This document shows positions 17,080-25,886 of a stretch of DNA of 64,000 nucleotides, one piece after another; position 1 is the stretch's first letter, and the number at the start of each line of letters is the position of its first letter. The notes under the pieces are model-generated. The model searched no databases and had not been told where the DNA came from. It saw only the letters and a program-made list of their open reading frames with translations. Source of the stretch: Methanolobus halotolerans (GTDB lineage: Archaea; Halobacteriota; Methanosarcinia; Methanosarcinales; Methanosarcinaceae); the NCBI RefSeq assembly GCF_004745425.1, contig NZ_PGGK01000005.1, forward strand, positions 1-64,000, read 5' to 3'. Both the position numbers and the translations under genes were made by a program.

Positions 17080-18102
17080 TCATTTATAATATTCATCCCT
17101 TGCACTTACTAAAGCTTTTAAGTTTTTAATTGGGGTAGGGGGTGCAAGTCCACAATCGGGCGCCAGGATATCCACACCATTCTCTATACACATCTTAGCT
17201 TCTCTTTTCACCTCGGAGGGTTGTGATGATAAAAGAGTACCAACAGGAGCTACATTACCTATAAGGCAAGCTCTGTCCCCTATAACATCTTTAGCATATT
17301 TGAGATCCACTTTTTCTTCAATGCTCAATCCTTCAAATCCTGAATTTGCCATTGAATCTAGAATTGCAGTAGCATCTCCACACATATGCAAGATCATGGG
17401 GCCAGACGTATTGCTACACAATTTTTTATATTCTGGTAAGAACAGGGATTCAAAAGAGTCTGGTGGTAACAGATCAGGACCTGCTTCTGAGTCGGGCATA
17501 CATATCACATCTGCACCTCTTTCAAAAAGAGCATTTGAGTAATCCGTACATACCTCTATCCCAATTTGAACAACTCGTTCTATTATCTCCGGATCAGTAA
17601 TAGACCACATCAGGTAATTCTTAACACCCAAAATAAATGCAGCTATTGCTGCAGGACCAACCATTCCCGCAATAACAGGTACATCATCCCCTACTCTTTC
17701 TCTGACAATTACTGTAGCATCTAGTATTGTGGCAATACGGTCAGATTCTATAAAATTTACGGGAATAGTATATTCTAACGCATCTTCTTTACTCTGACAT
17801 GGACACTTAAGGACCGCTGGCTGGGAGTCAAGTGTTCCTTCTTTGATAGTACAACCAAGAGTTTGCGCAATAGCAGTTCCATCAAAAGGATATCTTACTG
17901 CTTCTAAACCTGCGATCTCGTATCCTCCAATGGCAAGAGTTCCCATCATTTTAGCGTCATAATGTGCATCCGGCCAAAAGGTACCAGTGGCTTCCATCAA
18001 TTCCACTGTTCCGGTCTGAGTTACTGAACATACTGGCACTTTATCAACATATTTTCCCATCAGAGAATCTAAAAATCTTTGTCTTAGTGATATATCTGTC
18101 AT
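17080..18102 (-). CDS. Methylcobamide:CoM methyltransferase (MtaA/MtbA family)
   Basis: A 340-residue URO-D-fold protein with the zinc site H-x-C-xn-C: H239 and C241 (LHMCGD) and C317 (PDCGLAPP), nearly the spacing of MtbA. Such enzymes move the methyl group from a methyl-corrinoid protein to coenzyme M in methylotrophic methanogenesis. GAGG precedes the ATG. Upstream is a second URO-D-type methyltransferase; downstream a small membrane protein and an Msr-type regulator. No corrinoid protein or substrate methyltransferase is in the window, so its substrate (methanol, methylamine, methyl sulfide or betaine pathway) cannot be named. Confidence 0.9.
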   Translation of the reverse strand: MTDISLRQRFLDSLMGKYVDKVPVCSVTQTGTVELMEATGTFWPDAHYDAKMMGTLAIGGYEIAGLEAVRYPFDGTAIAQTLGCTIKEGTLDSQPAVLKCPCQSKEDALEYTIPVNFIESDRIATILDATVIVRERVGDDVPVIAGMVGPAAIAAFILGVKNYLMWSITDPEIIERVVQIGIEVCTDYSNALFERGADVICMPDSEAGPDLLPPDSFESLFLPEYKKLCSNTSGPMILHMCGDATAILDSMANSGFEGLSIEEKVDLKYAKDVIGDRACLIGNVAPVGTLLSSQPSEVKREAKMCIENGVDILAPDCGLAPPTPIKNLKALVSARDEYYK

Positions 18103-18560
18103 AAGATGCCTCTTGGAATAATCATGAAAGTTCAGAAGGTTATAGATATAGGAAGTTAGTCTGCATATAGTAAAATGGTTTTACATGAACACTACTTTAA
18201 GCTATCGTCTAACAGATAATACAAAAAGCATATTTTGAAAAGTACTTTTATTTGAAATTTACTGTTTCTGTAGAAATGCTCATAGAGGCATACATCTCAA
18301 TAACACCAACCACAGAGAATACCGGGTCAACAGAGAACTATTTCTATTATCATGATTTAGTAATGACAGAAAAGAATTAATCTTTTAAAATATTGCAGAT
18401 TGTGCTGCATGATGTAGGACATAATTCCAACTCTAAATCATAGATGCTGATTTTGATAGTTTTTTACAGAACCAACAATTTTTAAAATAAAAGAGATAAG
18501 CAGACGCAGAATGCTATTCCCGTGAACTACCACCCTGTAAATGGAGTGGTGCTCACTTGA
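18103..18560. other. 458-bp spacer between methyltransferase genes
   Basis: No gene is seen. A short dyad ACCAC/GTGGT (about 18530-18550) at the 3' end of the upstream gene may be a weak terminator. Length and position allow a separate promoter and a long 5' leader for the MtaA/MtbA-like gene; long leaders are known for methyltransferase operons in Methanosarcina. Confidence 0.5.
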
Positions 18561-19637
18561 TCATTCATACCTGCCATATTTTTCTGCAGCGTCTACCATA
18601 GCCATTAATTTTATAGGTGGCGCATTGACAGGGAATTCACATCCAGGGGAAAGAATAAATCCCGATGGAGAGTGCATACCTTCGAGTAGATTCTGTCTGC
18701 ATAGTTCCACTGCTTCATCATAGGAACTGGTTAAGAAAAGTGAAGGGTTGATATTACCACAGATAACATCATGGTCTCCAAAAGCCTTTATCTGATTCTT
18801 AATGGATGTTTCCGGACCAAACAGCCAGATATATTTTCCAGACCAAGACAGTTCATCCCTGAGTTTTATGTAATGTTCTATATTCTTATTTTGATTTGCA
18901 CAGGGGTGCATAAGTACAGCATGTATTCCCAATTCTTTCATGTGCAAATGAACTTTTTTGATGTAGGGATACGCAAATTCTGCGAACGTCTCAGGAGAAA
19001 TCATAGTATTTGATTCAGACGGGCCACCATCAAATGGCAATAGACTTTCTGCACCATATTTGTCTGCAAAATAATCTAAAGCATTAATGAACATGTCACT
19101 CACCTTATCCATAAGTAAGTGTACTGATTTGGGCTCCATGATAAGCCATGTCAGGAATTCAGATGTATCAGCAATAACTGAAGCTGCAGTAAAGCAACTA
19201 CCGACTTGCACAGTCACTGGCATGCCCATTGCATGACACCTTGCTGCCACCTTATCAGCTTCAAAATATGCTCCAGGCAACATTGTATCAAAATCCGGCA
19301 CTTCCAGATTTTCAATATCTTCTATCGTTTTTACTGGATGCTTTTTAACATAAGGTGCGCCCTGGCCTTTGCCATAGGGAAAACCTATCTCTCCACCAAA
19401 TTCCCAGGCTCCACATGATGCGTATCCATACATGGGAGTTTGCTCATAACCATGAAGGCGCATAGAAGCGAACTGAGCTTCGAAACATTTATCCCCATCT
19501 GCATAGAAATCACCAAGTGATATGCCAGTAATCTTTGCAGAATATCCTTCCACAAAAGGAACTACTGGCACACGATCCGGTTTTTGTCCAGACATAACAG
19601 CCATCATACGTTCTGGCGATGTCATTCTCTGTACCAT
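18561..19637 (-). CDS. URO-D-fold corrinoid-dependent methyltransferase homologue
   Basis: A 358-residue protein of the uroporphyrinogen decarboxylase-like methyltransferase group. The zinc ligands H244 and C246 (LMHPCANQ) and C333 (SPGCEFP) are present, so it is more likely a methyltransferase than a haem enzyme. It is distinct from the MtaA/MtbA gene downstream. GGAGGT lies eight bases before the ATG. Its substrate is unknown; it may act on a corrinoid protein encoded elsewhere. It is the first gene of the four-gene minus-strand group ending in the Msr-type regulator. Confidence 0.8.
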   Translation of the reverse strand: MVQRMTSPERMMAVMSGQKPDRVPVVPFVEGYSAKITGISLGDFYADGDKCFEAQFASMRLHGYEQTPMYGYASCGAWEFGGEIGFPYGKGQGAPYVKKHPVKTIEDIENLEVPDFDTMLPGAYFEADKVAARCHAMGMPVTVQVGSCFTAASVIADTSEFLTWLIMEPKSVHLLMDKVSDMFINALDYFADKYGAESLLPFDGGPSESNTMISPETFAEFAYPYIKKVHLHMKELGIHAVLMHPCANQNKNIEHYIKLRDELSWSGKYIWLFGPETSIKNQIKAFGDHDVICGNINPSLFLTSSYDEAVELCRQNLLEGMHSPSGFILSPGCEFPVNAPPIKLMAMVDAAEKYGRYE

Positions 19638-19749
19638 ACATCAATACCTCCACTTAGATACGTAATTCTTATTAAAAGTTATGATACTTTACCAATAAAT
19701 AGGTATCGAAACATATAAAATAAAAATCAGAACTGGTTAATTCCTTTTA
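19638..19749. promoter_or_regulatory. Promoter region of methyltransferase gene
   Basis: The AT-rich 110 bp upstream of 19637 should hold the promoter on the minus strand; the strand reads TTTTATTTTATATG about 70 bases before the start. The region ends against an IS remnant, so upstream control elements may have been replaced. Confidence 0.35.
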
Positions 19750-19752
19750 GAA

Positions 19753-20375
19753 CCCAAGTTTGACAGTCAAAAGTAATAAATGTGTTCTTAATTTTGTTTG
19801 AATCGGCTAAAATGCAGACAAAACTTATTGAGCTTGATGAACAGGAAACTATCAAACTTCTTGAGGAACATCTCATTACAGGCAGAAAAGGATTTTTCTG
19901 TCTGAAAGCAAACAAGAATTTGACACTAGGACAGGCTCTTCAAACATACAGGAAAAAAGACTCAATAGAAAAAATAATCAATTCCCTGAAGAATGAGATT
20001 GAGATAAAACCACTGAGATTATGGACGGTGCTAGCATTTATGGAGCCGTGATCATCAGCTTCATTGCACAACTCTTCATATCACTAATGCGATACGAGTT
20101 CAATGACCTCAAGCATAAGTCTACAATATTCATCAAAAATAGCTTATTGAATTTGACAGTAACTGTGGATTTCATGAAAGATAGGTCGAAAAAGTATATT
20201 TACGCCAACTTTGATGCCATAAGTAGACGGATCGTAGGGTAAAATTGGGCAAAATCGTAGAGTTTAGCTTGAAATTGATTAAACTGTCAAATAGGTTTTC
20301 CTGACAAAAACGAAAATTTTAGGTTGGAAGAGAAGACATTCTCTTCATTAAGGAGTGAAAACTGTCAAACTTGGG
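19753..20375 (+). mobile_element. Internally deleted IS1634-type element
   Basis: The ends are inverted repeats: CCCAAGTTTGACAGT (19753-19767) and ACTGTCAAACTTGGG (about 20361-20375). Inside is only the C-terminal part of a DDE transposase. A full element of this kind is roughly three times longer, so this is a deletion derivative. A solo copy of the left end lies at 38073-38119. Confidence 0.7.
19782..20242 (+). pseudogene. Transposase C-terminal fragment (IS1634/IS4-like)
   Basis: Two overlapping frames (19782-20051 and 20021-20242) together give one protein: YRKKDSIEKIINSLKNEIEI, then IYGAVIISFIAQLFISLMRYE and LTVTVDFMKDRSKKYIY. This is the conserved C-terminal region of archaeal IS1634-type transposases. 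A frameshift at about 20030-20050 and loss of the N-terminal catalytic part make it inactive. Confidence 0.75.
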
Positions 20376-20547
20376 ATTAAACTTAGATTCTACTTAACTG
20401 AACACAGAATTGCAATTTATAGTTACATTGAAAATTCAGCCCTGATTGTAAACAGGACCATTGATCAGGGAGCTACCTGTTGTATTGTTCTGCAAAAATA
20501 TGGATACGTGAATCTATTATAGCACGAAGTTCATCTTTACTTTTGCC

Positions 20548-21108
20548 ATGATCTATACGATATACATATCTCATTGTGAAAAGGATGAGCATCTTGCTCG
20601 CGAAATATTGCAGACCCTATGGGCCGTGAACATGGAGAGTTTTTCTTCTTCATCTGATGAGGCCGGGTATATTTCACCTGAACAGCAGATTCATTTCGGT
20701 ATAAGCCGTTCTGATTGCATGATAGTCCTCCTGACCGAAGAGGGTGCAAGATCTCCACAGGTCAATCAGGAAATAGGTCTTGCAAAAGGAAATAACTGTT
20801 TACTGATTCCTCTGGTAGATGAAGGTGTGGAATTGCCTGTCCTGATACGACATGTGCATCCGATCAGATTTTCCGATGACCGCTTCAGTGATGCTCTTGG
20901 GAAACTGATCTATGGACTCAGGCAGTTAACCAGACTAGAATGGCTTAAGATAAACTGCCCTCACTGCGAGGAAGAGATGACCCAGTACATGACACCGCAG
21001 GAACAGGTCGACAAGGCAATAATAGCAGGTACAGAGCTGGAAACTATATGCAGCTATTGTCAAAATAAGCTTTTCCTGGATCCCCGGACCTTCATGCCGG
21101 TTAAATAA
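20548..21108 (+). CDS. TIR-domain protein with C-terminal zinc ribbon
   Basis: A 186-residue protein. Residues 1-125 read as a TIR fold: IYISHCEKDEHLA at strand A, a D-C-M-I-V-L-L strand, and SPQVNQEIGLA, where E75 matches the catalytic glutamate of NAD-hydrolysing TIR domains. Residues 137-171 hold CPHC and CSYC, a likely zinc ribbon. No NLR, Argonaute, cyclase or other known TIR partner is adjacent; neighbours are IS debris and a wHTH gene. It might be a stand-alone NADase, a nucleotide-signalling enzyme or a sensor. The zinc ribbon could be the recognition part. Confidence 0.8.
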   Translation: MIYTIYISHCEKDEHLAREILQTLWAVNMESFSSSSDEAGYISPEQQIHFGISRSDCMIVLLTEEGARSPQVNQEIGLAKGNNCLLIPLVDEGVELPVLIRHVHPIRFSDDRFSDALGKLIYGLRQLTRLEWLKINCPHCEEEMTQYMTPQEQVDKAIIAGTELETICSYCQNKLFLDPRTFMPVK

Positions 21109-21215
21109 TCCGGTACCCGGATTCTATATCCCGGCAAAAAGTATTATGCGGCTGCATATAAATAGTGATTCCGGATATTTAATTACGTTTTCCGTAACGT
21201 TATGATGGAAGTACT

Positions 21216-21493
21216 ATGACTGAAAATTCAATAGATGAATTGTCAAAATGGATTATAAGTGTTAATCGTCGCCTTATATTATTTGAGTATCTGAAAAAGC
21301 ACACTATAGCTAAAGCTTCCGATATCGCACATGAAAGAGATAGGTCCATCCAGAATATCAGCCGTGCTCTGAAAGAATTTGAGAACAGGGGGTTGATAGA
21401 ATGTCTTACTCCCGACAAGACCACATGGAAAAGTATATACTTACGGATACGGGCAGGAAGGTCCTTGAAAGAATGAATGAAAAATATTTGTAG
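21216..21493 (+). pseudogene. wHTH regulator, frameshifted near the C-terminus
   Basis: The gene is paralogous to the intact one at 39081. The first frame ends at 21476 after W-K-S-I-Y-L-R. One base shift at the GGAAAAGT run (about 21427-21432) restores KYILTDTGRKVLERMNEKYL with the stop at 21491-21493, matching the paralogue's KYVLTSTGKEVLKKM. The winged helix (IAKASDIAHERDRSIQNISR) is intact. An A5-to-A4 change explains it, so an error is as likely as decay. TTACG/CGTAA repeats lie just upstream (about 21183-21196). Confidence 0.75.
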
Positions 21494-21532
21494 TTACTCA
21501 CCGGAGGCAAGCACAAATGATAAACCAAAGTT

Positions 21533-22078
21533 TTACACTTCTGTTTCCAGCTCCTTATAACCATTTACAAGACCAAGATTTGCCCTTATAACAGAACTTT
21601 TGAACTCTGCCAGTTCATTGGTCAGATCCCCAAGCTGCAGTACTTTATCCTGTTCAGTGACAGTTGCACCATCAGGTACTACTTTTCCACCAGGGACATT
21701 TACCTTTCTCACTGTGGCATTGTGGAGTATCAGGACATCATCACCAATCTTACAGTCAAAGACAACAGCTCCGAAACCCACAAAGCATCCCTTTCCGATT
21801 ACGCAGGGCCCATGTATAATGCAACCATGTGCAAGGGAAGTATTATTTCCTATTGAAACTTTCGAATCTGTAAGTCCGTGAATGATCACATTATCCTGTA
21901 CATTACAGTTTTCCTCTATGACTATAGACGAGCCCGGCTCATCTGCCCGAATGACTGCATTATGTGCCACGTACACATTATCACCTATTTTTACGTCTCC
22001 CACAATTATTGCGGTCTCCGATATACATGCGGTATTACTTATTTGAGGCTGTTGTTTCTGTGGATTTTGAAAGATCAT
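21533..22078 (-). CDS. Gamma-class carbonic anhydrase-like protein (CamH type)
   Basis: A 181-residue left-handed beta-helix protein made of hexapeptide repeats. The three metal-binding histidines are present at H67, H84 and H89; the last two have the five-residue spacing of Cam. The acidic loop of true Cam is absent, as in CamH proteins. In methanogens, Cam interconverts CO2 and bicarbonate; CamH activity is less certain, and some such proteins have other metal roles. ATG 22078 follows GGTGAT; ATG 22090 is an alternative. Confidence 0.85.
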   Translation of the reverse strand: MIFQNPQKQQPQISNTACISETAIIVGDVKIGDNVYVAHNAVIRADEPGSSIVIEENCNVQDNVIIHGLTDSKVSIGNNTSLAHGCIIHGPCVIGKGCFVGFGAVVFDCKIGDDVLILHNATVRKVNVPGGKVVPDGATVTEQDKVLQLGDLTNELAEFKSSVIRANLGLVNGYKELETEV

Positions 22079-22324
22079 TTTAATCACCATTCTTCAGGAA
22101 ACATGAGTGTTGATTGCCAATGGACGACCAGTCATCTCTGTTTATTACATTTGTTATATGAGAAAATATGACAATTTATTTAAGTTTATTGATAGCATCT
22201 GTGAGACCTCCATAATATGCAATGTCAAAAAAAATAATAAGCAGAATGATAAGTATGGTTTAAGTAGGAGGAATAATGATTATTCATTAAGCGAAAGGGG
22301 GTATCCGGAGTTTACGACAAAGCT

Positions 22325-22855
22325 ATGAAACTTGATCAGGATTATGGTACTGATGATCTTAAGGAAAAACTACTTGATAGCGGATATGAAACAGCTACAT
22401 TTGCTGCAGGTAGTTTCTGGAGAGCAGAGGCTATATTCAGGCGAGTGTCCGGTGTTATTGCCACTTCTGTGGGTTTTATAGGCGGGTCAGTGAAATACCC
22501 TACTTACCAGCAGGTAAGCACCGGGGATACAGGGCATGTTGAAGCTGTCCAGATTATATTTGACCCGCATATCGTACCCTACGAAAAACTCCTGGAACTT
22601 TTCTGGGAATTGCATAACCCAACCATTTCCGGGCAAGAGGGACCGGAAGTCCCGAGCCAGTACAGGTCCGTTATTTTCTATCACAATGAAAGACAGCATG
22701 ATATTGCAATTGCTTCTAAAAATGAGCAAGCGAGCTCAGGCAAATTTAAAAGAAGCATAGCTACTGAAATACTTCCTGCAACACGATTCTATAAAGCAAG
22801 GGAATATCATCAGCAGTATTATGAGAAAATGGATGGCGGGAAAAAACTTCTTTAA
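22325..22855 (+). CDS. MsrA-like methionine sulfoxide reductase without cysteines
   Basis: A 176-residue protein of MsrA fold, with V-G-F-x-G-G, TGHVEAVQI, SQYRSVIFYHN and REYHQQYY in the right places. The catalytic GCFW motif reads GSFW: residue 30 is Ser (codon AGT). The whole protein contains no cysteine, so the normal sulfenate chemistry and thiol recycling cannot occur. Length is normal and the frame is intact. It may bind oxidised methionine without reducing it, or be an early-stage dead gene. Confidence 0.88.
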   Translation: MKLDQDYGTDDLKEKLLDSGYETATFAAGSFWRAEAIFRRVSGVIATSVGFIGGSVKYPTYQQVSTGDTGHVEAVQIIFDPHIVPYEKLLELFWELHNPTISGQEGPEVPSQYRSVIFYHNERQHDIAIASKNEQASSGKFKRSIATEILPATRFYKAREYHQQYYEKMDGGKKLL

Positions 22856-22888
22856 CTTATTTTGTGGAATTCTTCCTGACTGCTATTT

Positions 22889-23314
22889 TCAATATAAATT
22901 CGCATAATAATTTTCTTCCCTTTGAACCGGATATTCTGTTCCTGTTATTTTCTCTATCTCAAGTCCCAGAGAATCCAGAAGACCGGTCAGTTCCCAGTTA
23001 CTTAACTTCAGACCTCTTTCACTGGCAACTTTCCTTGCTGCCGAAGGCATTTCAATGATCTTTTCATATATACCCATTCTTTTGGCATTTTCAAACATCA
23101 ATGAGCCTGCTTCTGAATCCCTGCCATCTTTGTTTTCAATCTCCATGCCGAGTTGGCGTAGTATCTCACTGTATGTCCACTTCTCCAAATGCATCTTGCC
23201 TCTGAGTACATCATATCTTGTCTTATCGCACAGTTTGATCATAGGTACGAGTAAGTTCGCCTCTTTAGTCAAAATGAGCATTACCTTGCCAGAATCATCA
23301 TTCTTTTCAGACAT
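22889..23314 (-). CDS. Hypothetical protein, two similar helical halves
   Basis: A 141-residue protein of unknown function. Two halves look alike: LRGKMHLEKWTYSEILRQLG (first half) and ASERGLKLSNWELTGLLDSLG (second half), suggesting an internal duplication of a small helical domain. ATG 23314 is chosen because AGGGGGAATT lies just upstream; the longer reading adds an unlikely N-terminus. A block of ATCGATCAC-type repeats lies upstream at 23383-23420. Confidence 0.6.
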   Translation of the reverse strand: MSEKNDDSGKVMLILTKEANLLVPMIKLCDKTRYDVLRGKMHLEKWTYSEILRQLGMEIENKDGRDSEAGSLMFENAKRMGIYEKIIEMPSAARKVASERGLKLSNWELTGLLDSLGLEIEKITGTEYPVQREENYYANLY

Positions 23315-23382
23315 GTAAATTCCCCCTGAAAGTATTTTGTATAATCTGGTATAACTATATTTTGGAAAAAACGCAATTTTGA

Positions 23383-23420
23383 TACATCGATCACATCGAC
23401 CACATCGATTAATATCGATC
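23383..23420. promoter_or_regulatory. Repeated ATCGA(T/C)CAC block
   Basis: Four near-repeats, CATCGATCA, CATCGACCA, CATCGATTA and TATCGATCA, follow each other about every 9-13 bases, 70-105 bases upstream of the hypothetical gene at 23314. This is the position of an upstream regulatory array. Confidence 0.4.
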
Positions 23421-23488
23421 ACTTACGAACGCGATAAAACAAGGTCCATGAGAAGTTCTTTGCTTTCTTAACGTCAGATCATTAAACC

Positions 23489-23503
23489 GGCTCGGACTGA
23501 GCC
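23489..23503 (-). terminator. Short hairpin after SUMF1-like gene
   Basis: GGCTC-ggact-GAGCC is a 5-bp stem downstream of the minus-strand gene ending at 23565, with T-rich sequence around it. It is a weak candidate terminator. Confidence 0.35.
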
Positions 23504-23564
23504 ACAGTTATTCTTATGCAGGTTTTTTTGCATTGAGGTTGTAAAGTAGTAATGCAGTAAGTAA

Positions 23565-24338
23565 TTACACTGACCTGAGAAGACGGAAACCAAGAGAATA
23601 GTAGCCGTAATTAGGGTGAAAGCTGCTGCGACAGGCCGACCGGCATTTTCCGGCATAGTTGACCCATCCACCGCCACGCAGGACCAGGCCGGAGATGTTA
23701 CCGGCTACCCGTGCACTGCGATCAGCCGGAGCAGCTTGGTGAGTTTTATGGTATTTGTCCTGACACCATTCCCATACATTACCATGCATATCATATAATC
23801 CCCATGGATTCGGCTTTTTTTGACCTGCCGGATGGGTCCTGTGTTCCGAGTTTTCATAATACCAGGCATACTCACCCAATTCGGATTCAGCATCTCCAAA
23901 AGAATACTTCGTGGTTGTGCCCGCTCTGCAGGCATATTCCCACTCGGCTCCCGATGGAAGACGATACCTATCAGTGCCTTCCCTTGTGTTGAGGCTCTTT
24001 ACAAACTCCTGCACATCATACCAGGAAACGCATTCAACAGGTAGTTCGTCTCCTTCAAAACATGAAGGGTCATTGTCAATCAGAGCCTTCCACTCTCTCT
24101 GAGTAACCGGATACTTTCCCAGGTAGAACGGTTTTGTGACAATCACTTTATGGATCGACCTTCGATTACTATGTTCTGAACCTGTCTGGAACTCACCAGC
24201 AGGGATAAGCACGAACTCCATATCAATGGAATTTTTTATAGATGCAGGCTTTTTCTCATCTGCTTCTTCGTGCTCTTTCCGAAGACGCCCATCTCTAATG
24301 CGCTTTCTCTCAGTATCATCCATTCCTTTACCGGCCAT
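23565..24338 (-). CDS. SUMF1/formylglycine-generating-enzyme-like protein
   Basis: A 257-residue protein with the FGE-sulfatase fold: EFVLIPAGEFQTGS at the N-terminus, LPSGAEWEYACRAG in the middle, NPWGLYDMHGNVWEW, and a final SACRSSFHPNYGYY. FGE proper oxidises a sulfatase cysteine; most prokaryotic homologues have other or unknown roles. The neighbouring sulfatase-like protein (8196-9644) shows no CxPxR motif that would need it. ATG 24338 gives a normal family N-terminus. Confidence 0.8.
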   Translation of the reverse strand: MAGKGMDDTERKRIRDGRLRKEHEEADEKKPASIKNSIDMEFVLIPAGEFQTGSEHSNRRSIHKVIVTKPFYLGKYPVTQREWKALIDNDPSCFEGDELPVECVSWYDVQEFVKSLNTREGTDRYRLPSGAEWEYACRAGTTTKYSFGDAESELGEYAWYYENSEHRTHPAGQKKPNPWGLYDMHGNVWEWCQDKYHKTHQAAPADRSARVAGNISGLVLRGGGWVNYAGKCRSACRSSFHPNYGYYSLGFRLLRSV

Positions 24339-24636
24339 GATATTTGGTTTGAGATACCTTTTCTGCTTAATGATGATTATATTTAGGCTTTGCATTTATG
24401 AGTTGTGGAGATTAGTACTTTAAAGAGAGCGAAGGGCAGATTTTGAGTGATGGGATGTACAATTTCAGTACAAAGGAGGTGAGTGATTTGGTAAGTGGAC
24501 TTTGATACTTACCATTTTTTTTACTTTATTCCAGTCGATAAAAAGCAGTCAATATGTGCATTTTCAAACAAAATATGTATATATGTTACACATTAAACTA
24601 TATTATAAAAAGATTTGTTTATGGGTTGTGGCTTGA

Positions 24637-25419
24637 ATGAAGAGATCATTGCTGGATATAGTATTTGCCTCAGAAAAGCGAAAAACCACACTCCTGATAT
24701 TACAGGAAGGCCCTCAGGAAATGGGTACTCTTCTTGAGTTACTAAAAACAACAAGACAGTCGCTACTTCCCCAGATCAGAATACTTGAGGAACATCATCT
24801 GGTCTCACAATTTAATGATACCTATGAATTGACAACTATTGGATCTCTTTTAGTTGACAAGATAGCTCCTCTGTTAAGCACGCTTGAAGTTTTGGACGTT
24901 GATATTGATTACTGGGGAACCCATAACTTTGATTTTGTTCCCCCTTATCTGTTGAAAAGAATAAATGATCTGCAAGAATGTGAAATTATAACTCCTTCAC
25001 TTACGGAATTATATTCCCTGCACAAAACTTACCATGAAACTAAAATAACAGAGTCGATCTATTCAGTTGGTAACCTCTTTTATCCAGATTATCAATCAAG
25101 ATTCACTGAGATGATAGATAATAAAATCAGTATAAACTACATTATCTCTGAGAATTTGTTCAATAAAGTCAGAACTGAATCCACTGAACACTTTAAGCTT
25201 TTCATCAAAAGTGGTTATTTTAATCTATACGTTTACAATAAAAAAATGAACTTCCTGTTCTTTACATTTGATGATTTCCATATTGTCATAAACCCAATAA
25301 AGAATGATGGGGATCTTGATAATAAATATCTACTGTGTAGTACAGAAAATGCGCTTAAATGGGGAAAAGATCTTTTTGACTATTACCTCAAGGATTCAAA
25401 ACCAATCAACAAAATCTGA
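24637..25419 (+). CDS. Msr-type (DUF1724) ArsR-like regulator, paralogue 2
   Basis: A 260-residue protein like those at 15764 and 26781: winged helix at residues 1-75 (TTRQSLLPQIRILEEHHL), D-I-D-Y-W-G near residue 92, then the DUF1724 domain. It is closest to paralogue 1 in the N-terminus. In Methanosarcina, Msr proteins act as substrate-specific activators of methyltransferase operons. No such operon lies beside this copy, so it may act at a distance. A small membrane-protein ORF follows. Confidence 0.85.
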   Translation: MKRSLLDIVFASEKRKTTLLILQEGPQEMGTLLELLKTTRQSLLPQIRILEEHHLVSQFNDTYELTTIGSLLVDKIAPLLSTLEVLDVDIDYWGTHNFDFVPPYLLKRINDLQECEIITPSLTELYSLHKTYHETKITESIYSVGNLFYPDYQSRFTEMIDNKISINYIISENLFNKVRTESTEHFKLFIKSGYFNLYVYNKKMNFLFFTFDDFHIVINPIKNDGDLDNKYLLCSTENALKWGKDLFDYYLKDSKPINKI

Positions 25420-25466
25420 TCAAGATTTAATCTCTCAATTCTTTTTATTCAGTTTCTGGTATCAGG

Positions 25467-25646
25467 ATGCCGAATCGCTGGTTAAATATCATCGTGGCCG
25501 TGGTCTTTGCTGTCATATGGTCCTTTAGCGTAATTGAAGCTATACAGTCTGCATACTGGGGCGGTGCACTAATCACACTTTCAGCAGTCGTAGCTTCAGC
25601 ACTGATCATATGGTATGCATGGAAGCACCGTACAGTAAATGGATGA
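25467..25646 (+). CDS. Small two-TM membrane protein
   Basis: A 59-residue frame translates to MPNRWLNIIVAVVFAVIWSF, then an Ile-Glu-Ala-Ile-Gln loop and a second hydrophobic segment ending IIWYAWKHR. Two membrane segments and a basic end are typical of small integral proteins. It lies 47 bp after the Msr-type gene and may be co-transcribed. No family is recognised. Confidence 0.55.
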   Translation: MPNRWLNIIVAVVFAVIWSFSVIEAIQSAYWGGALITLSAVVASALIIWYAWKHRTVNG

Positions 25647-25886
25647 AAAGAGAATTCTTTATCATAAACAATCTGTAATATGGAGTTGTGCCTTGTTACT
25701 GAAGATTAGGAAATTTGCTCAGTATCATGTTGAGAAAATAAAAAAATCTTGATTTTAGTAAACCAGCTTATGCTGTTGAAAGGACGGATTTGGAGGAAAT
25801 CAGGTTAAAGATTCTGAGTATTTCCTATCCTGGATGGAGGGGAATGGGATTTTCAAAGGGAACATTACATTATATGAAGAAAATGC

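Noticed and set aside
17080-18102. Uroporphyrinogen decarboxylase (haem synthesis)
   Set aside because: The zinc-binding HxC...C set and the Msr-type regulator context point to methyl transfer to coenzyme M instead.
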